This document shows, piece after piece, positions 1-9,249 of a stretch of DNA of 64,000 bases. A model generated the notes under the pieces. It searched no databases. It was not told the DNA's origin and saw only the letters and a program-made list of their open reading frames with translations. How positions within the stretch are numbered: position 1 is the stretch's first letter; each line of letters starts with the position of its first letter. This stretch comes from Bimuria novae-zelandiae CBS 107.79 (Eukaryota > Ascomycota > Dothideomycetes > Pleosporales > Didymosphaeriaceae), in NCBI GenBank assembly GCA_010015655.1, contig ML976676.1:333754-397753 (forward strand), read 5' to 3'. The position numbers and the translations under genes were made by a program.

Positions 1-420
1 TCTAGATAGTAAATAGATAGCTTAAAGCTTGTCTATTATAGGAGAAGCGTATTGCGCGTGTAGTAGCTAAAAATACGCGCGCTAAGGAGAAAGCTAATTA
101 GGTTATTAAGTAATGCCTCTATTAACAGGCTCGCAAGACTTAATAATAACTTTAAAAACGTCTTAAAATTGCTAAAAAGGGAAGCCAGAATGCTTTAAAA
201 GCTACTTATATAATTATAAAGAGAAAGAAGCCTACGCCGGCATCTATATGCATTAATATAGTAATATTTACGCTATTAGCGCCAGCATCGCGTAGTAGCT
301 AAATAATTAGAACACTAAGCAGATATTTATAATTTAACTAGCTAGTAATCTTCTATAGCTCTATAAAATCTTAACTCTAGAGAATTTCGCGATAAAAGCT
401 TTTATATAAAACTCTACAGC
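1..420. repeat. Unclassified RIP-mutated repeat
   Basis: AT-rich DNA with frequent TAG/TAA triplets, few CpA/TpG steps and surviving CGCG clusters, the same texture as the decayed transposons further right. The plus strand reads as a lysine/arginine-rich stretch broken by stops, which could be the tail of a transposase, but no motif is firm enough to name a family. The change to normal base composition near 420 marks its right edge; the left edge lies outside the window. Confidence 0.5.
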
Positions 421-496
421 CTCATGTTGCTAGCTGCGGTGCTGGTGTTGGGGTGGCGCGTTAGTGTCGCGGCGCACTGACTGTCTCGGCAGGGTA
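421..496. other. Host DNA left of pogo insertion, probable upstream region of the 2EXR gene
   Basis: GC-rich, unmutated sequence that is contiguous with 2619 onward once the transposon at 497-2616 and one TA copy are ignored. It therefore probably belonged to the upstream or promoter region of the gene that starts at 2652. No specific promoter element is recognised. Confidence 0.55.
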
Positions 497-537
497 CCGT
501 GCCCGACGGGCTCGTGCACCGCGCGGGCTCGTGCACC
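497..537 (+). repeat. Left terminal inverted repeat of pogo element
   Basis: Perfect reverse complement of 2576-2616. Each repeat contains an internal direct repeat of GGGCTCGTGCACC separated by GCGC, so the end is a compound repeat. Flanked by TA. Confidence 0.92.
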
Positions 538-649
538 AACACCAATATGCTCACCACTACAAAGATGAGGTTATTATAAGCGCTACAAAAGCAATTATCG
601 CGAGATTTTTTGTTGTAATTACTCCGTAGAGGCGTACAAATAAGTTATA

Positions 650-2560
650 CTATCTAAGTTTTCGCGAGAGAGTGATTGCGCGACCGCAAGAGCTGACTTT
701 AGGTGGAGGTGCTGGTGTAGCTTCTGGGGACGACAGATGAGCTGTAGCACTGCCCTTAGCTCGTTTTGGCTTGCGCTTTGCTAGAGGTGCTTTTAAAGCT
801 TTGCGCTTGCCTCTTTGGGTAATTGTAGAGGCCTGCCTAGTGTTTTGAGCAGCTTTTCTGGCATCCTGGGCAGCCACCTGTTTGGCCTTTATCTAATCTC
901 GCACCTCCTTGGCTCTCTCTCTCGCTATACGACGCTCCTCCTTCTCTTGCTTCTTAAGGAGCTTGGCAGCAGCTTAAAGCTCCTTTCTATTTAACTTTGC
1001 TAGTCTCTTCTGCTCCTCTTGGTGTTGCTTTTCTGCCTCACGCTCACGTGCTCGCTCGAACTTAGAGGGCGACTAGAAAGTAGCACCACCGTGGTACTCC
1101 TCTTCGCGCTGTAAATTGAGAGGCTTGCTAGCGTTTTTACGCTGCTTCTTAGTAGTAAGAGTATCCCTTAGGCCGCTGTTCTTATAGTGTAGTAGCTCGT
1201 TTTAAACCTGAAGTTGGTGTAGCGTTTAGGAGAGCTTCTGCGAGGTCTCTGCCGAGGTATCCTTCACTGCAGCACGTATGAGACGCTCCATCTGCCTCTA
1301 GTCCTTAGGCAAAAGGGCTAAGAGCCATGCCTTACTCTTATTGTTGTCCTGTTTGCGGAAACGCTTAAGTACGACGTTAGCCTTTATAGGGGTTATACTA
1401 GTGGCTTCAAACGCCTTAAGGACGAGTTTTATTGTAAACGTAGACTTCTAAGCACCTTAGAATAGCGGGAAGAAGTTTCCCTTTTAGATAGCTAATAACC
1501 TTTACGTTTTAAAGAGGTAATTAGTAAGCTTAGCGGAGTAGTTGCTGCTAAGAGGTTTAAAGCAAACTATATTAAGAGGCTATAGTGTATAGGTTAAGTA
1601 AGGGGGAAACATAGCTAGTAGTATTTTATAAGCCTCGCAGTATTTAATAAAGTCTATTAAAAGGTAGCTACCGTAGCTATCGAGTATAAGGAGGCGCCAA
1701 GCTTGGCTAAGGCGTGCTTTTTACTTTATTTCGCGGTCGAAAACCTGCTCTAACCAGGCTAATCTAATATTATTATTTGTCTATCCTGTTAGTAAGGAGC
1801 TTACAAACACACTATGCTTTCCTGCTTTAATTTGAGCTACCTATAAGGCTTAAAGTGTGTAGTTAGCTAACAAGTATATAAGGGCTAGCGATAAAACACT
1901 CCTATTTGCTCTAATAGTTATTACAACTATTACCTACTCTTAAAAGCTATTTTAAAGCGCTGTTCAGACCTTCTTTTCCTCCTATTAAAGCTAACTAAAC
2001 ACCCGTTTTAAGCGTCCTGTAATACCAATTATAAAGCCCTTTTTATCTATATTATAGGTATTACAAGGCTCTACCTTATACTAAACAATCTTATAATATA
2101 GGAGGTTAAAGTATAACTTATACTTGCGTCGTAAGTTAGCCTAGTAGCATACAACGTCCATGCCAGCGCTCTATTTAGAGATAAGATAGTCGTGGTTATA
2201 GTTAATAAAACGCAAAACCTAGCCCTCTCTAACATGCTTTTTTAATATATTAGACGCGAAATTTTGTATTATAGCTCTCGTAGGAGGTAGCCCACGAGCC
2301 GTAAGCCCTCTAATATACTCCACGAGTCCCTCCTCTTGTTATGGGCTAAGTAGTTGTTGCGCGGCGTACCCGGCTGCCCGAGGGCCTGTCTAGTGGTTCC
2401 ACCTTCGGCTAAGTGTTAAATGCGATACACCATATTTTTTCGCGATACCCTAGATACTAAAATTATTGCTAGCTTCACGCGATTCTAAATTTATAATCAC
2501 CTTATTAATTAGTGCTATAGTAGTGTAGTTATCGCGTGTTAAAAAAGTCGAGATGGACGC
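650..2560 (-). pseudogene. Pogo-like transposase, RIP-inactivated
   Basis: Reading leftward from about 2560, the N-terminal region shows a helix-turn-helix segment (IAKKYGVSHLTLSRR), then the CENP-B/Tc5-type motif around LSPQQEEGLVEYIRGLTARG with the usual RGLPPTRAIIQNFASNI continuation, at about 2220-2430. The C-terminus (650-877) is the basic tail typical of fungal pogo proteins, with QRGKRKALKAP and a proline-rich end. Stops lie throughout, including one inside the HTH region, and most are explained by C-to-T change at CAG/CAA/CGA codons. In the family the product is a nuclear DDE transposase that binds the TIRs and cuts at TA. This copy cannot make it. Confidence 0.85.
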
Positions 2561-2575
2561 GTTGTTTGGTGGGGT

Positions 2576-2616
2576 GGTGCACGAGCCCGCGCGGTGCACG
2601 AGCCCGTCGGGCACGG
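2576..2616 (-). repeat. Right terminal inverted repeat of pogo element
   Basis: Perfect inverted copy of 497-537, followed by TA at 2617-2618. Reading across the empty site (AGGG-TA-CTGCG) gives continuous host sequence. Confidence 0.92.
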
Positions 2617-2651
2617 TACTGCGACTATTTCGTAGCCGCTGACAAACGAGC

Positions 2652-3407
2652 ATGGCCACTTTCCAACCATTCCCGCGTCTGCCGTTTGAGCTTCGAGCTC
2701 GCATCTGGGCGCTTACCGTTGAGCCTCGTCCTGTGGACATCTCGGTGTCTGCTCATTACTTAGATGGAAGAAAGGTACTTCCAGTCTCCTCTACGCCAGT
2801 CCCAGCACCACTACAGGCCTGTCAAGAGTCTCGAAGGGAGCTGAAAAAGTATTATCAACGTGCATTTTCTGAGCTCTATGGGTCGCATGGCGCGTGGCGT
2901 CGGTACGTTTGGACGAATTTGGATCTCGACATTATCTCTATTGGCAACGGGTGGTATTGTGACATCTACGAGCCAATCGCGCCTCTAATACAGCGCCTAC
3001 AATTCGAGGGTGAAATTTCAAGTAGCCCGTTCTATTTTTCCTGCATAAAACGTCTTCTTCGTTTATTTGTTAATGCGAGAGAGATCTATGTGATTTGTAA
3101 GGATGTCTTGTCTGCATGGTATGGCGCTTTGGAAGATCATTATTGGCCTTGTGGCGAAGAAAATGTGTGGATGATTGACCCGGAAGACAATGGGAGAATG
3201 ATGAAGGCAACTGAAGTCGACGAAACGATGCACCGGGAATTCAAAGAGGCGCATGCGCATGACGGGTTTGATTATGACACTGGACTACCGCTAGAAGGAG
3301 AAGAGCTGGAAAGAGCTAGGAAAAACTGCGCGAATCACGCCTGCAGATGGTGCTGCGAATGTGTACCTCCCTTCCCACAATCACTCTGGCTTGACATTCT
3401 CAGGTGA
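2652..3407 (+). CDS. 2EXR-domain protein (F-box-like fungal family)
   Basis: A 251-codon open frame starting MATFQPFPRLPFELRARIW, the N-terminal signature of the fungal 2EXR domain (phenylalanine/LP followed by ELR..IW). The family's second block follows: a conserved C-x-ESR stretch (QACQESRRELKKYYQRAF, about residues 55-75) and a YVWTNLDLDII strand near residue 92. The C-terminus is cysteine-rich (CANHACRWCCEC). These proteins are common in Pezizomycotina. They resemble F-box substrate adaptors at their N-terminus, but their roles are mostly unknown. No intron is needed. There is no signal peptide or membrane segment. The ATG was chosen because the domain begins immediately after it. A pogo transposon ends 35 bp upstream, so expression may be lost or altered. 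Base composition is normal and there is no RIP. Confidence 0.75.
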   Translation: MATFQPFPRLPFELRARIWALTVEPRPVDISVSAHYLDGRKVLPVSSTPVPAPLQACQESRRELKKYYQRAFSELYGSHGAWRRYVWTNLDLDIISIGNGWYCDIYEPIAPLIQRLQFEGEISSSPFYFSCIKRLLRLFVNAREIYVICKDVLSAWYGALEDHYWPCGEENVWMIDPEDNGRMMKATEVDETMHREFKEAHAHDGFDYDTGLPLEGEELERARKNCANHACRWCCECVPPFPQSLWLDILR

Positions 3408-4060
3408 CAGCAAAGACCAACGCTCAATATACACTTGCTTCCGTTTGATACTGCCACCGAGATCTTTCCATAGCTACGCTCCTCTGCATCTTATGCTGGC
3501 TCTGTGGCCTTGTCTGTATGATTCATTGACCTGGAAATGCTCTCTCGCACTCTCGTTGACTCGATCGGTTCCACGGTAAAACCAGCGCCAAAGCGCCGAG
3601 ATCTCTGCACGTGCGTTGCTTCGAGCTAACGCACCGGCCACAGTATTGGCTGGAAACTGCGTGACGGTCGCGACCCAGTCTACGGTTTGCCTGGAGAGGA
3701 ATTAGCACTAGCAACCGGCGTGCAGAATGACCAATCCTAAACTTCTGGCTAATTGTCATCTGCGCATGGGTTACTTACCATACTGTTCCCGCCTGTGGCG
3801 ATCTTGGGAAAGCTGCTGCTGGGTTTGCACCCATGTTTCTGGTCACTACAGGTACTGTGAGGCGTGCTTGCGCGTTTCGAACCCTAGATGGGATGAGCTT
3901 AGTAAATTCCAAGAAAGACAGCCAATGAGAAAGTGGAGGTGACGGCTGTGCAACAAATTGGGGGCAAGAGCAACACGCAACTGGACTTTGGTGAAACAGC
4001 GGCCAGTGCGTGTCACTGTCGCACCCCAAACATGTATCGCACATCACCCTTTCCCTCAGC
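3408..4060. other. Intergenic region between convergent genes
   Basis: Normal-GC sequence with no convincing ORF. The short open frames on both strands overlap one another and show no known motif. It probably holds the 3' untranslated regions of the flanking convergent genes. Confidence 0.5.
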
Positions 4061-4690
4061 TTATTCGAGGCGCTGATATACGTACAAGTGTGGGCCGTGA
4101 TCTCCTGTACGGGCTTCCCTGACTCTATCAGCCGCGTAGTCGAAATTCGAGAATTTTGCATTTTCCTCATCAGTCAGCGGCTTGGGCATCCTTCGGTAGG
4201 TATCGTTGATGTGGGCACTCAGATCCACGACGAATTCATTCCATTTCGTCCCACCCCCTTTCATGGCACTATGGGGTGGAAAGTTATAAATGCGCCGAAT
4301 TGGCGAAGCCGGGTTGTTTGGATAGTGTAAATTCATGCAGTTCTGGGCCGACAATCGCACATCAAGCCTATCGGTTCCGGGGATAAGGGCTTGCCATCCG
4401 TTGTTCCTTAGTGCTCTCCCCAAGAAAAAACAAAGCTCGTCGAAGTTGCAGCGACCGCCGGTCCTACTACGACATTCATCCCACTGGTTGTTCCTGCATG
4501 TGCCGGTGGCGGCGTCCCACTGCCTGCACTTAAAGCCGATTTTGCGATCGTTCGGACCGTTGTATTCATCAATTTGGTACGCATTGTATCTAGCGATGGT
4601 ATTAGCAAAGGTTCTTATCCGAAACGGAAACAGTGGCGGGTGGACACCGTATGATGTCCCGTAGTGGTGTTTTGAAAGCTCGACGGCTTC
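4061..4690 (-). CDS. Candidate six-cysteine protein, main exon (5' exon unresolved)
   Basis: An open frame of 209 codons runs from 4690 to a TAA at 4061 without its own upstream ATG; the first in-frame ATG is only at 4423. It begins EAVELSKHHYG and carries five closely spaced cysteines at about residues 57-92 (FKCRQWDAATGTC, DECRSRTGGRC, ELC) and a sixth near 127 (AQNC). A TAG lies directly before 4690, consistent with a 3' splice site. A perfect GTAAGT donor at 4848 would join, in phase, a 7-codon exon from an ATG at 4869 (intron 4848-4691). That gives about 216 residues but no signal peptide, so the true 5' exon may differ. I do not recognise the family. Cysteine spacing and size resemble small secreted fungal proteins, but secretion is not shown. 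The coding frame is free of stops and unmutated. Confidence 0.5.
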   Translation of the reverse strand, partial: EAVELSKHHYGTSYGVHPPLFPFRIRTFANTIARYNAYQIDEYNGPNDRKIGFKCRQWDAATGTCRNNQWDECRSRTGGRCNFDELCFFLGRALRNNGWQALIPGTDRLDVRLSAQNCMNLHYPNNPASPIRRIYNFPPHSAMKGGGTKWNEFVVDLSAHINDTYRRMPKPLTDEENAKFSNFDYAADRVREARTGDHGPHLYVYQRLE

Positions 4691-4869
4691 CTAGATGGAT
4701 GTTCACAAAACGCCATATAGATCGATCGAGTACAATGTGACACACAAAGATAGGTGATACAAAGTGGGCAAGTTTGACCGAGTGTCTCTAGTAACGTAGC
4801 ACGTAGACTTGCTGGCGAACTCGAATCTCTAAACAAACGCTCACTTACAACAGAATGCGCTCTAGACAT

Positions 4870-5411
4870 CCCTGGTAGCCTGAAGCCCACACTCTCACAA
4901 CGAAATACGAGATCAAGGGGAAGAGAAGAGCCTCATAACGGCAGCCTGAACGAAGCACAAGCGAATGGAATAAACTGGAATAAAGAGTAAATAAGCGAAC
5001 AACACAGCACGGAGACAGCCTAAGGCGCAGACACCGCGAAAGACCCTTTGTCCTTGTCGGATCATGAAATGCTCTCGAAGTACCCAACATAAGGGAATGT
5101 GACTCGGGCCTCAAGTGGAACGATAACTTTCGGTGGAACTTCTGCATCTGGGAGACATTTCCCCACCCGTGCAGCTACTTCCGAGTACCGTACCTCCATA
5201 CCATGTCCAGCGATGCCGACATGACTGAGAAGACAGTCCAGACTCGGAGCGAAATCTCCGTCGTCAACACGCTCGTGCGAAAATTTCCTCAGCGGAGGCT
5301 CGCTTGAGAAGAACAGTCTGATATTAGGTTAGTAGGAATAGCCGCTGACAGGATCCTTCGAAGTTAGTTGTCTGTGGGGACGTGGACGGCGGGCCGAAGG
5401 ACCCTGAGCTA
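4870..5411. other. Normal-GC region, no firm gene
   Basis: Likely upstream region of the minus-strand gene ending at 4061. A 34-codon plus-strand frame (5203-5307, starting MSSDADMTEK) could be the first exon of a gene cut off by the transposon at 5412, but it has no recognisable domain. The region ends at the TA target copy at 5410-5411. Confidence 0.4.
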
Positions 5412-5455
5412 ACGTGTCCGTGCGTGCAACAATTATGTTCGCGCAACAATCACGC
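5412..5455 (+). repeat. Left TIR of pogo no. 2
   Basis: Begins ACGTGTCCGTGCGTGC and matches the reverse complement of 7479-7522 at nearly every base. Most mismatches are RIP-type transitions. TA precedes it. Confidence 0.82.
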
Positions 5456-5499
5456 AATACTAAAATAACTTAAACTTAAACGCGTTGTAACCTAATTAA

Positions 5500-7385
5500 T
5501 ATAGAGTTAATTAAGGCTATAATTATAGCTATTAAAGCGCCAGATCTAAGAGAAGCTTTTAAATATACTAAAGTTACTATAGACTATTATATTAATTATA
5601 TAACCCTATCGCAGCGGTATAAGCAGATCTAATTATCCTAAATAACTTAAGTAATAAAGTAATAAAAGCTTACTTTATAATAAGAGGTAAAGCTTATTTA
5701 ATATATATAATGGCTTATAGCGCGTTATTTACTATTGATAAAAGAGATAATATAAAATTTCGCGTTAATAATAGCTAAGGAGCTAGTAAGTAAGAGCCAG
5801 GTTACGCGCTTTATTAATTAATATAATATTTATTTTATCTTTTAATAGGTAGCTAGTATAGGTAGTAATTACTATAACGCTCACTTAAGTAATAAACATA
5901 ACCTATTTTTAATCTTTTAAGTAGTAAAATTAAGGAATACGACATTAAACCGTAGTATACGTATAATATATATAAAAAAGCCTTCCTAATTAGTATTATT
6001 AATAGATTAAAACAGGTGTTTAGCAGGTAAATATAAAAGAGAAAAGAAGTTAAAGTAGCTCTTTAAAATAGCTTTTAAAAATAAATTACTATCCTAGCTT
6101 GTATATGCGGTAATAAAGCTGCATTAATGCTAAGTTTTATTTATTAAGCTACTAATAATAGTATACAATTAGGCTAGGTTAAAAATATTAAATTAAGAAA
6201 GTATAACGTACACATGTTCTTTTTATCCTTAGGCTAGATAAATAACGATATTAACCTTACCTCCTAGCTTAAGCAGATATTTAATTACTATACTAAAGTA
6301 AAACTTTAATAATCTTACTAATTACTTATCCTTAATAGCTATAGCTCTTACGTTACTATAAATTTTATTAATTATTATAATTAAAATAGAACCCTCCTAG
6401 CTATACTTCTACTTTATTTAACGTATATATTTTAACTACTTAATATAGAGCTCTTTAAGCCTTTATTATTATCGTACTTAGCTAAGCTTATAACCTACCT
6501 CTAATCGAGCTAAAGTTTAATTTTAATTAAAAATAGTAACTTTTTTCCTCTTTTTTAAAAAGCCTAAATAAGCTCTTTTAAAAAAGAGACAATCCTTAAG
6601 TCTTTTAATACTACTAGTATATTACATTTTAACCTTGAGGTTATACTTAAAAGATTTAAAAAATCTACCTAAAATAATAATTAGGGATTATAAAAATGCC
6701 TTAAGTTAGTACTAAGTAAAAATAATTAGCGTAAGCTAAATTATATTATATATGCTATAAAGAAATAGAGTAAGAAGGCTGCGTAAAAGCTTAGTTATAT
6801 ACTTTACTATATTTTTACTAAAGTTTAGCTACTTTATAATAAGAATATTAGATTAAGAGAAGATCTTCCTACAAAAAAAATATAAAAAAAAGTAAGATTT
6901 TTAATTTTTAATAATATTAAGAATACTATAGTAGGATAGTATTTTACTTACTAAGAAAGGTTAGGGAGGCTTATATACGCTAGTATATAAAAAAGTAAGA
7001 GAAAAAGGAGTAGAAGCTTTGAAAAATAAAAATAGCTAAGTTAAGAAAGGTAGCTAAGCTATATAAGGAGAAAATTACAGAGGAGAAGCTTGTGGTGCAG
7101 GAGGCAGCTAAGGTAGCTAGGGGGTAGGAAAGGGCTGAGAAGGCAATAGAGCACGGTCGCAAAAAGGATGCTCGTGACGTAGCAAAAGCTCTATAATCTA
7201 CCTAAAATGGTAAGAGAAAGGCGCCGCAGCTATCTACATAGAGTAATAAGCGCTAGAAACGTGTGGTTAACGCCATAACTACTAAGGAGGCCTTAGGTGC
7301 TATATTAGTAGCTCCGCCTAAGAATACGCGGCGTGGCTATAACGTTAAGCTTTTAAGTAAATATTAGTAGCGTAGGTTAATTATA
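5500..7385 (+). pseudogene. Pogo-like transposase relic
   Basis: Dense stop codons throughout. The best preserved part is the C-terminal tail at 7020-7370. It reads as repeated lysine/alanine helices (EEKLVVQEAAKVARG, RAEKAIEHGRKKDARD), then NGKRKAPQ and a terminal PPKNTRRGYNVKLLSKY. This is the characteristic basic C-terminus of fungal pogo transposases. The DDE core is expected upstream but is too mutated for the catalytic residues to be assigned by eye. Confidence 0.7.
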
Positions 7386-7478
7386 AGCATGAATATAATA
7401 TTTAATAAAAAAGTCTCGTAATAATAGTTACTATATGTAGCTCTATAGCTTTATTCTTAGTTAAGCTATTTTAGTGTT

Positions 7479-7522
7479 ACGCGATCGTTGCGCGAACATA
7501 ATTATTACATGCACGGATACGT
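7479..7522 (-). repeat. Right TIR of pogo no. 2
   Basis: Inverted partner of 5412-5455, more mutated (TGCATG where the left copy has TGCGTG), followed by TA at 7523-7524. Confidence 0.82.
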
Positions 7523-7524
7523 TA

Positions 7525-8785
7525 AGTTCTCTTACCTAAAGGCGCGGACGGGAGAAGAAAAAGCCAAGCAAGGACCCTAAGACAAGTTATAATAACTTTT
7601 AAAGAAGGTAGTAAAATTTAATACTAATTATTATATATATACTAGTAAATAATACTACGTTTGTATCTATAATAATTAATTTTAAATACATTACGTACGG
7701 GTTTATTTCTAAGGAATTTATTTAAAAGGCAGGCCTAGAGCGTAATAACCTAAAAAGGAAGATTATAGTTCTTAGAGTAAATAATTAGGTCTTATATATA
7801 AGTTAGACTATAGAGGTAGAGATTGACATAAAGGACTGTATAAAATAGTATTAGTTATAAATCTCTAAAGGAGAAGAAGAGTACAATATAATTTTTAGTA
7901 AACTATAGTTAACTTAGAATTATATTAGCATAGCCCTCGCTAAGAAGTCTATCTATATAGGAAAGACTAGGATATATATTAAAAATAGGGAAGAGAAATT
8001 AGCATCCTAAAGTTTATAAAAAGTAACTTTAGGCGCCCTGTTAGCGTTAGACTAAAAAAACAAAAAGTTATAAAATAAGTTAAGAGTCTTTATAGCGTTA
8101 CTAAAGGATATTTAGAAGGTATTAACCTTAAAACCTAAAATAGAATTAAGGGAGGCGCTTTTAGAGGAGTTTAAAAATCTTTAAAAGGTATTTTTAAGAG
8201 AAGAGGTAAACTACTTACCCCTTTATTAAAGTATAGGAATTAACTATTCTATCTTATTAATAAAAAAAGCTAGTACAACTTTATAGATTCCCTATAGTCC
8301 CTTTTATAATATATTAAGAGAAGAACTCCTAGTACCTAAAAAAAAGCTAATAGGGTATTTAAATTATAATTTTATTTAAGTTAGTAAATCTAGCGTACCT
8401 ACGCTAGTGTTATTTACTAAGAAACCTAGTAGTAAACTAAAGTTCTATATAAACTATTAAGCGCTAAACGCGCTCTTAAAAAACATAGTACTTATTACTA
8501 TTAATTAGTAAAATACTCTAGTTACTAGTAAAGGCAAAATAGTTTTCTAAGCGAGATGTAATTTAGACGTTTTATAAACTCTATATTATAAAAGGAGAAG
8601 AGTAAAAGACCGCCTTTTAAACCTAATTTAGTCTCTATAAATAGCTAGTAGTCTTATTTAGATTAGCGAACGCACCCAGCACATTTTAGTAATATATAAA
8701 CTAAGTACTAAAGGAGTACCTAGATAAATTCTACTCTACGTATATAGATAATGTCCTAATCTTTTCCTCAGAATCGAGAAGAGAT
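7525..8785 (+). mobile_element. Ty3/gypsy fragment (protease-reverse transcriptase), 3' truncated
   Basis: RIP-mutated plus-strand pol. A reverse transcriptase N-terminal part is legible at about 8200-8480: PYSPLYNILREELLVPKKK, then VPTLVLFTKKPSSKLKFYINY (family: LFVKKPGG..RFCVDYR) and ALN. It ends at the catalytic YxDD region (YIDNVLIFSS), where the LTR of another gypsy starts at 8786. A degenerate protease-like stretch precedes it at about 7650-7900. Integrase and the 3' LTR are missing, and no 5' LTR was recognised. Confidence 0.75.
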
Positions 8786-9104
8786 TGTTAGGATCCGTTG
8801 AGACCCAACATGACGCGAGGCGGGGCATGGCCACTTATCCGTGCGACCAGCCAAGGTTCCTGACTCAGCCACAGATCACGTGACCATGTCACGCGTCCCA
8901 GAAGTATCGGGCGTCCCAGAAGTATCTTGGCATATGGGACTTTGGGATTCTTGGGACACCTGGGATTCGTGGGACGAGTCATGTATATAGGGACACGAGG
9001 ATAGTCTTCTATTATCGTGTTTAACCTGTTTATTAATCTATCGTTTGGATCTGAATAAGCAACCTTGTTAATTTGATTATGTTATACCTACCTTTAATAC
9101 TAAC
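8786..9104 (+). repeat. 5' LTR of gypsy element A
   Basis: Begins TGTTAGGATCC and ends ...AATACTAACG, immediately before the gag-bearing internal region. It is largely unmutated, with CACGTGAC and several GGGAC repeats, although the internal region is RIP-decayed. A related LTR with the same TGTTAGGATC start and TACTAACG end occurs at 24465-24757. The gypsy reverse transcriptase to its left is interrupted here. No 3' LTR partner is present. Confidence 0.75.
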
Positions 9105-9249
9105 GCCCCAGTAATAAGCGCAAGCTATTATTATAACCCTCTCTTATCTTACTATAGTATTCCTGCCTAAGAACTAACCTTAGCCCCTTAGGGACTAGCT
9201 ACCCCTTTAGGATCTTAACATCTTAAACACCTTTAATATAAATACTAAT

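Larger units (their letters stand above)
497..2616 (-). mobile_element. Pogo/Fot1-type DNA transposon, RIP-mutated, TA target duplication
   Basis: A 2120-bp element bounded by 41-bp perfect terminal inverted repeats and flanked by TA on each side (495-496 and 2617-2618), the target duplication of the Tc1/mariner superfamily. The transposase lies on the minus strand and is full of stop codons. Length, TA duplication and transposase layout all fit fungal pogo/Fot1 elements. It sits in normal-GC host DNA, ending 35 bp upstream of the 2EXR start codon. RIP hit the interior while the GC-rich ends remain identical to one another. Confidence 0.9.
5412..7522 (+). mobile_element. Pogo/Fot1-type DNA transposon no. 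2, heavily RIP-mutated
   Basis: A 2111-bp element with imperfect inverted repeats of about 43 bp (5412-5455 and about 7479-7522), differing mainly by C-to-T or G-to-A changes, flanked by TA at 5410-5411 and 7523-7524. The shared core is the stretch around TTATGTTCGCGCAAC. A transposase relic lies on the plus strand. The TIR sequence differs from the element at 497-2616, so it is another family. Confidence 0.85.

Noticed and set aside
4335..4664. 109-codon plus ORF
   Set aside because: Antisense to the better supported six-cysteine frame on the minus strand.
5203..5307. 34-codon ORF MSSDADMTEK as a gene
   Set aside because: Too short, with no domain and no splice partner; at best a first exon cut off by the transposon.
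8788..8982. 64-codon minus ORF
   Set aside because: Lies entirely within the gypsy A LTR; LTRs are noncoding.
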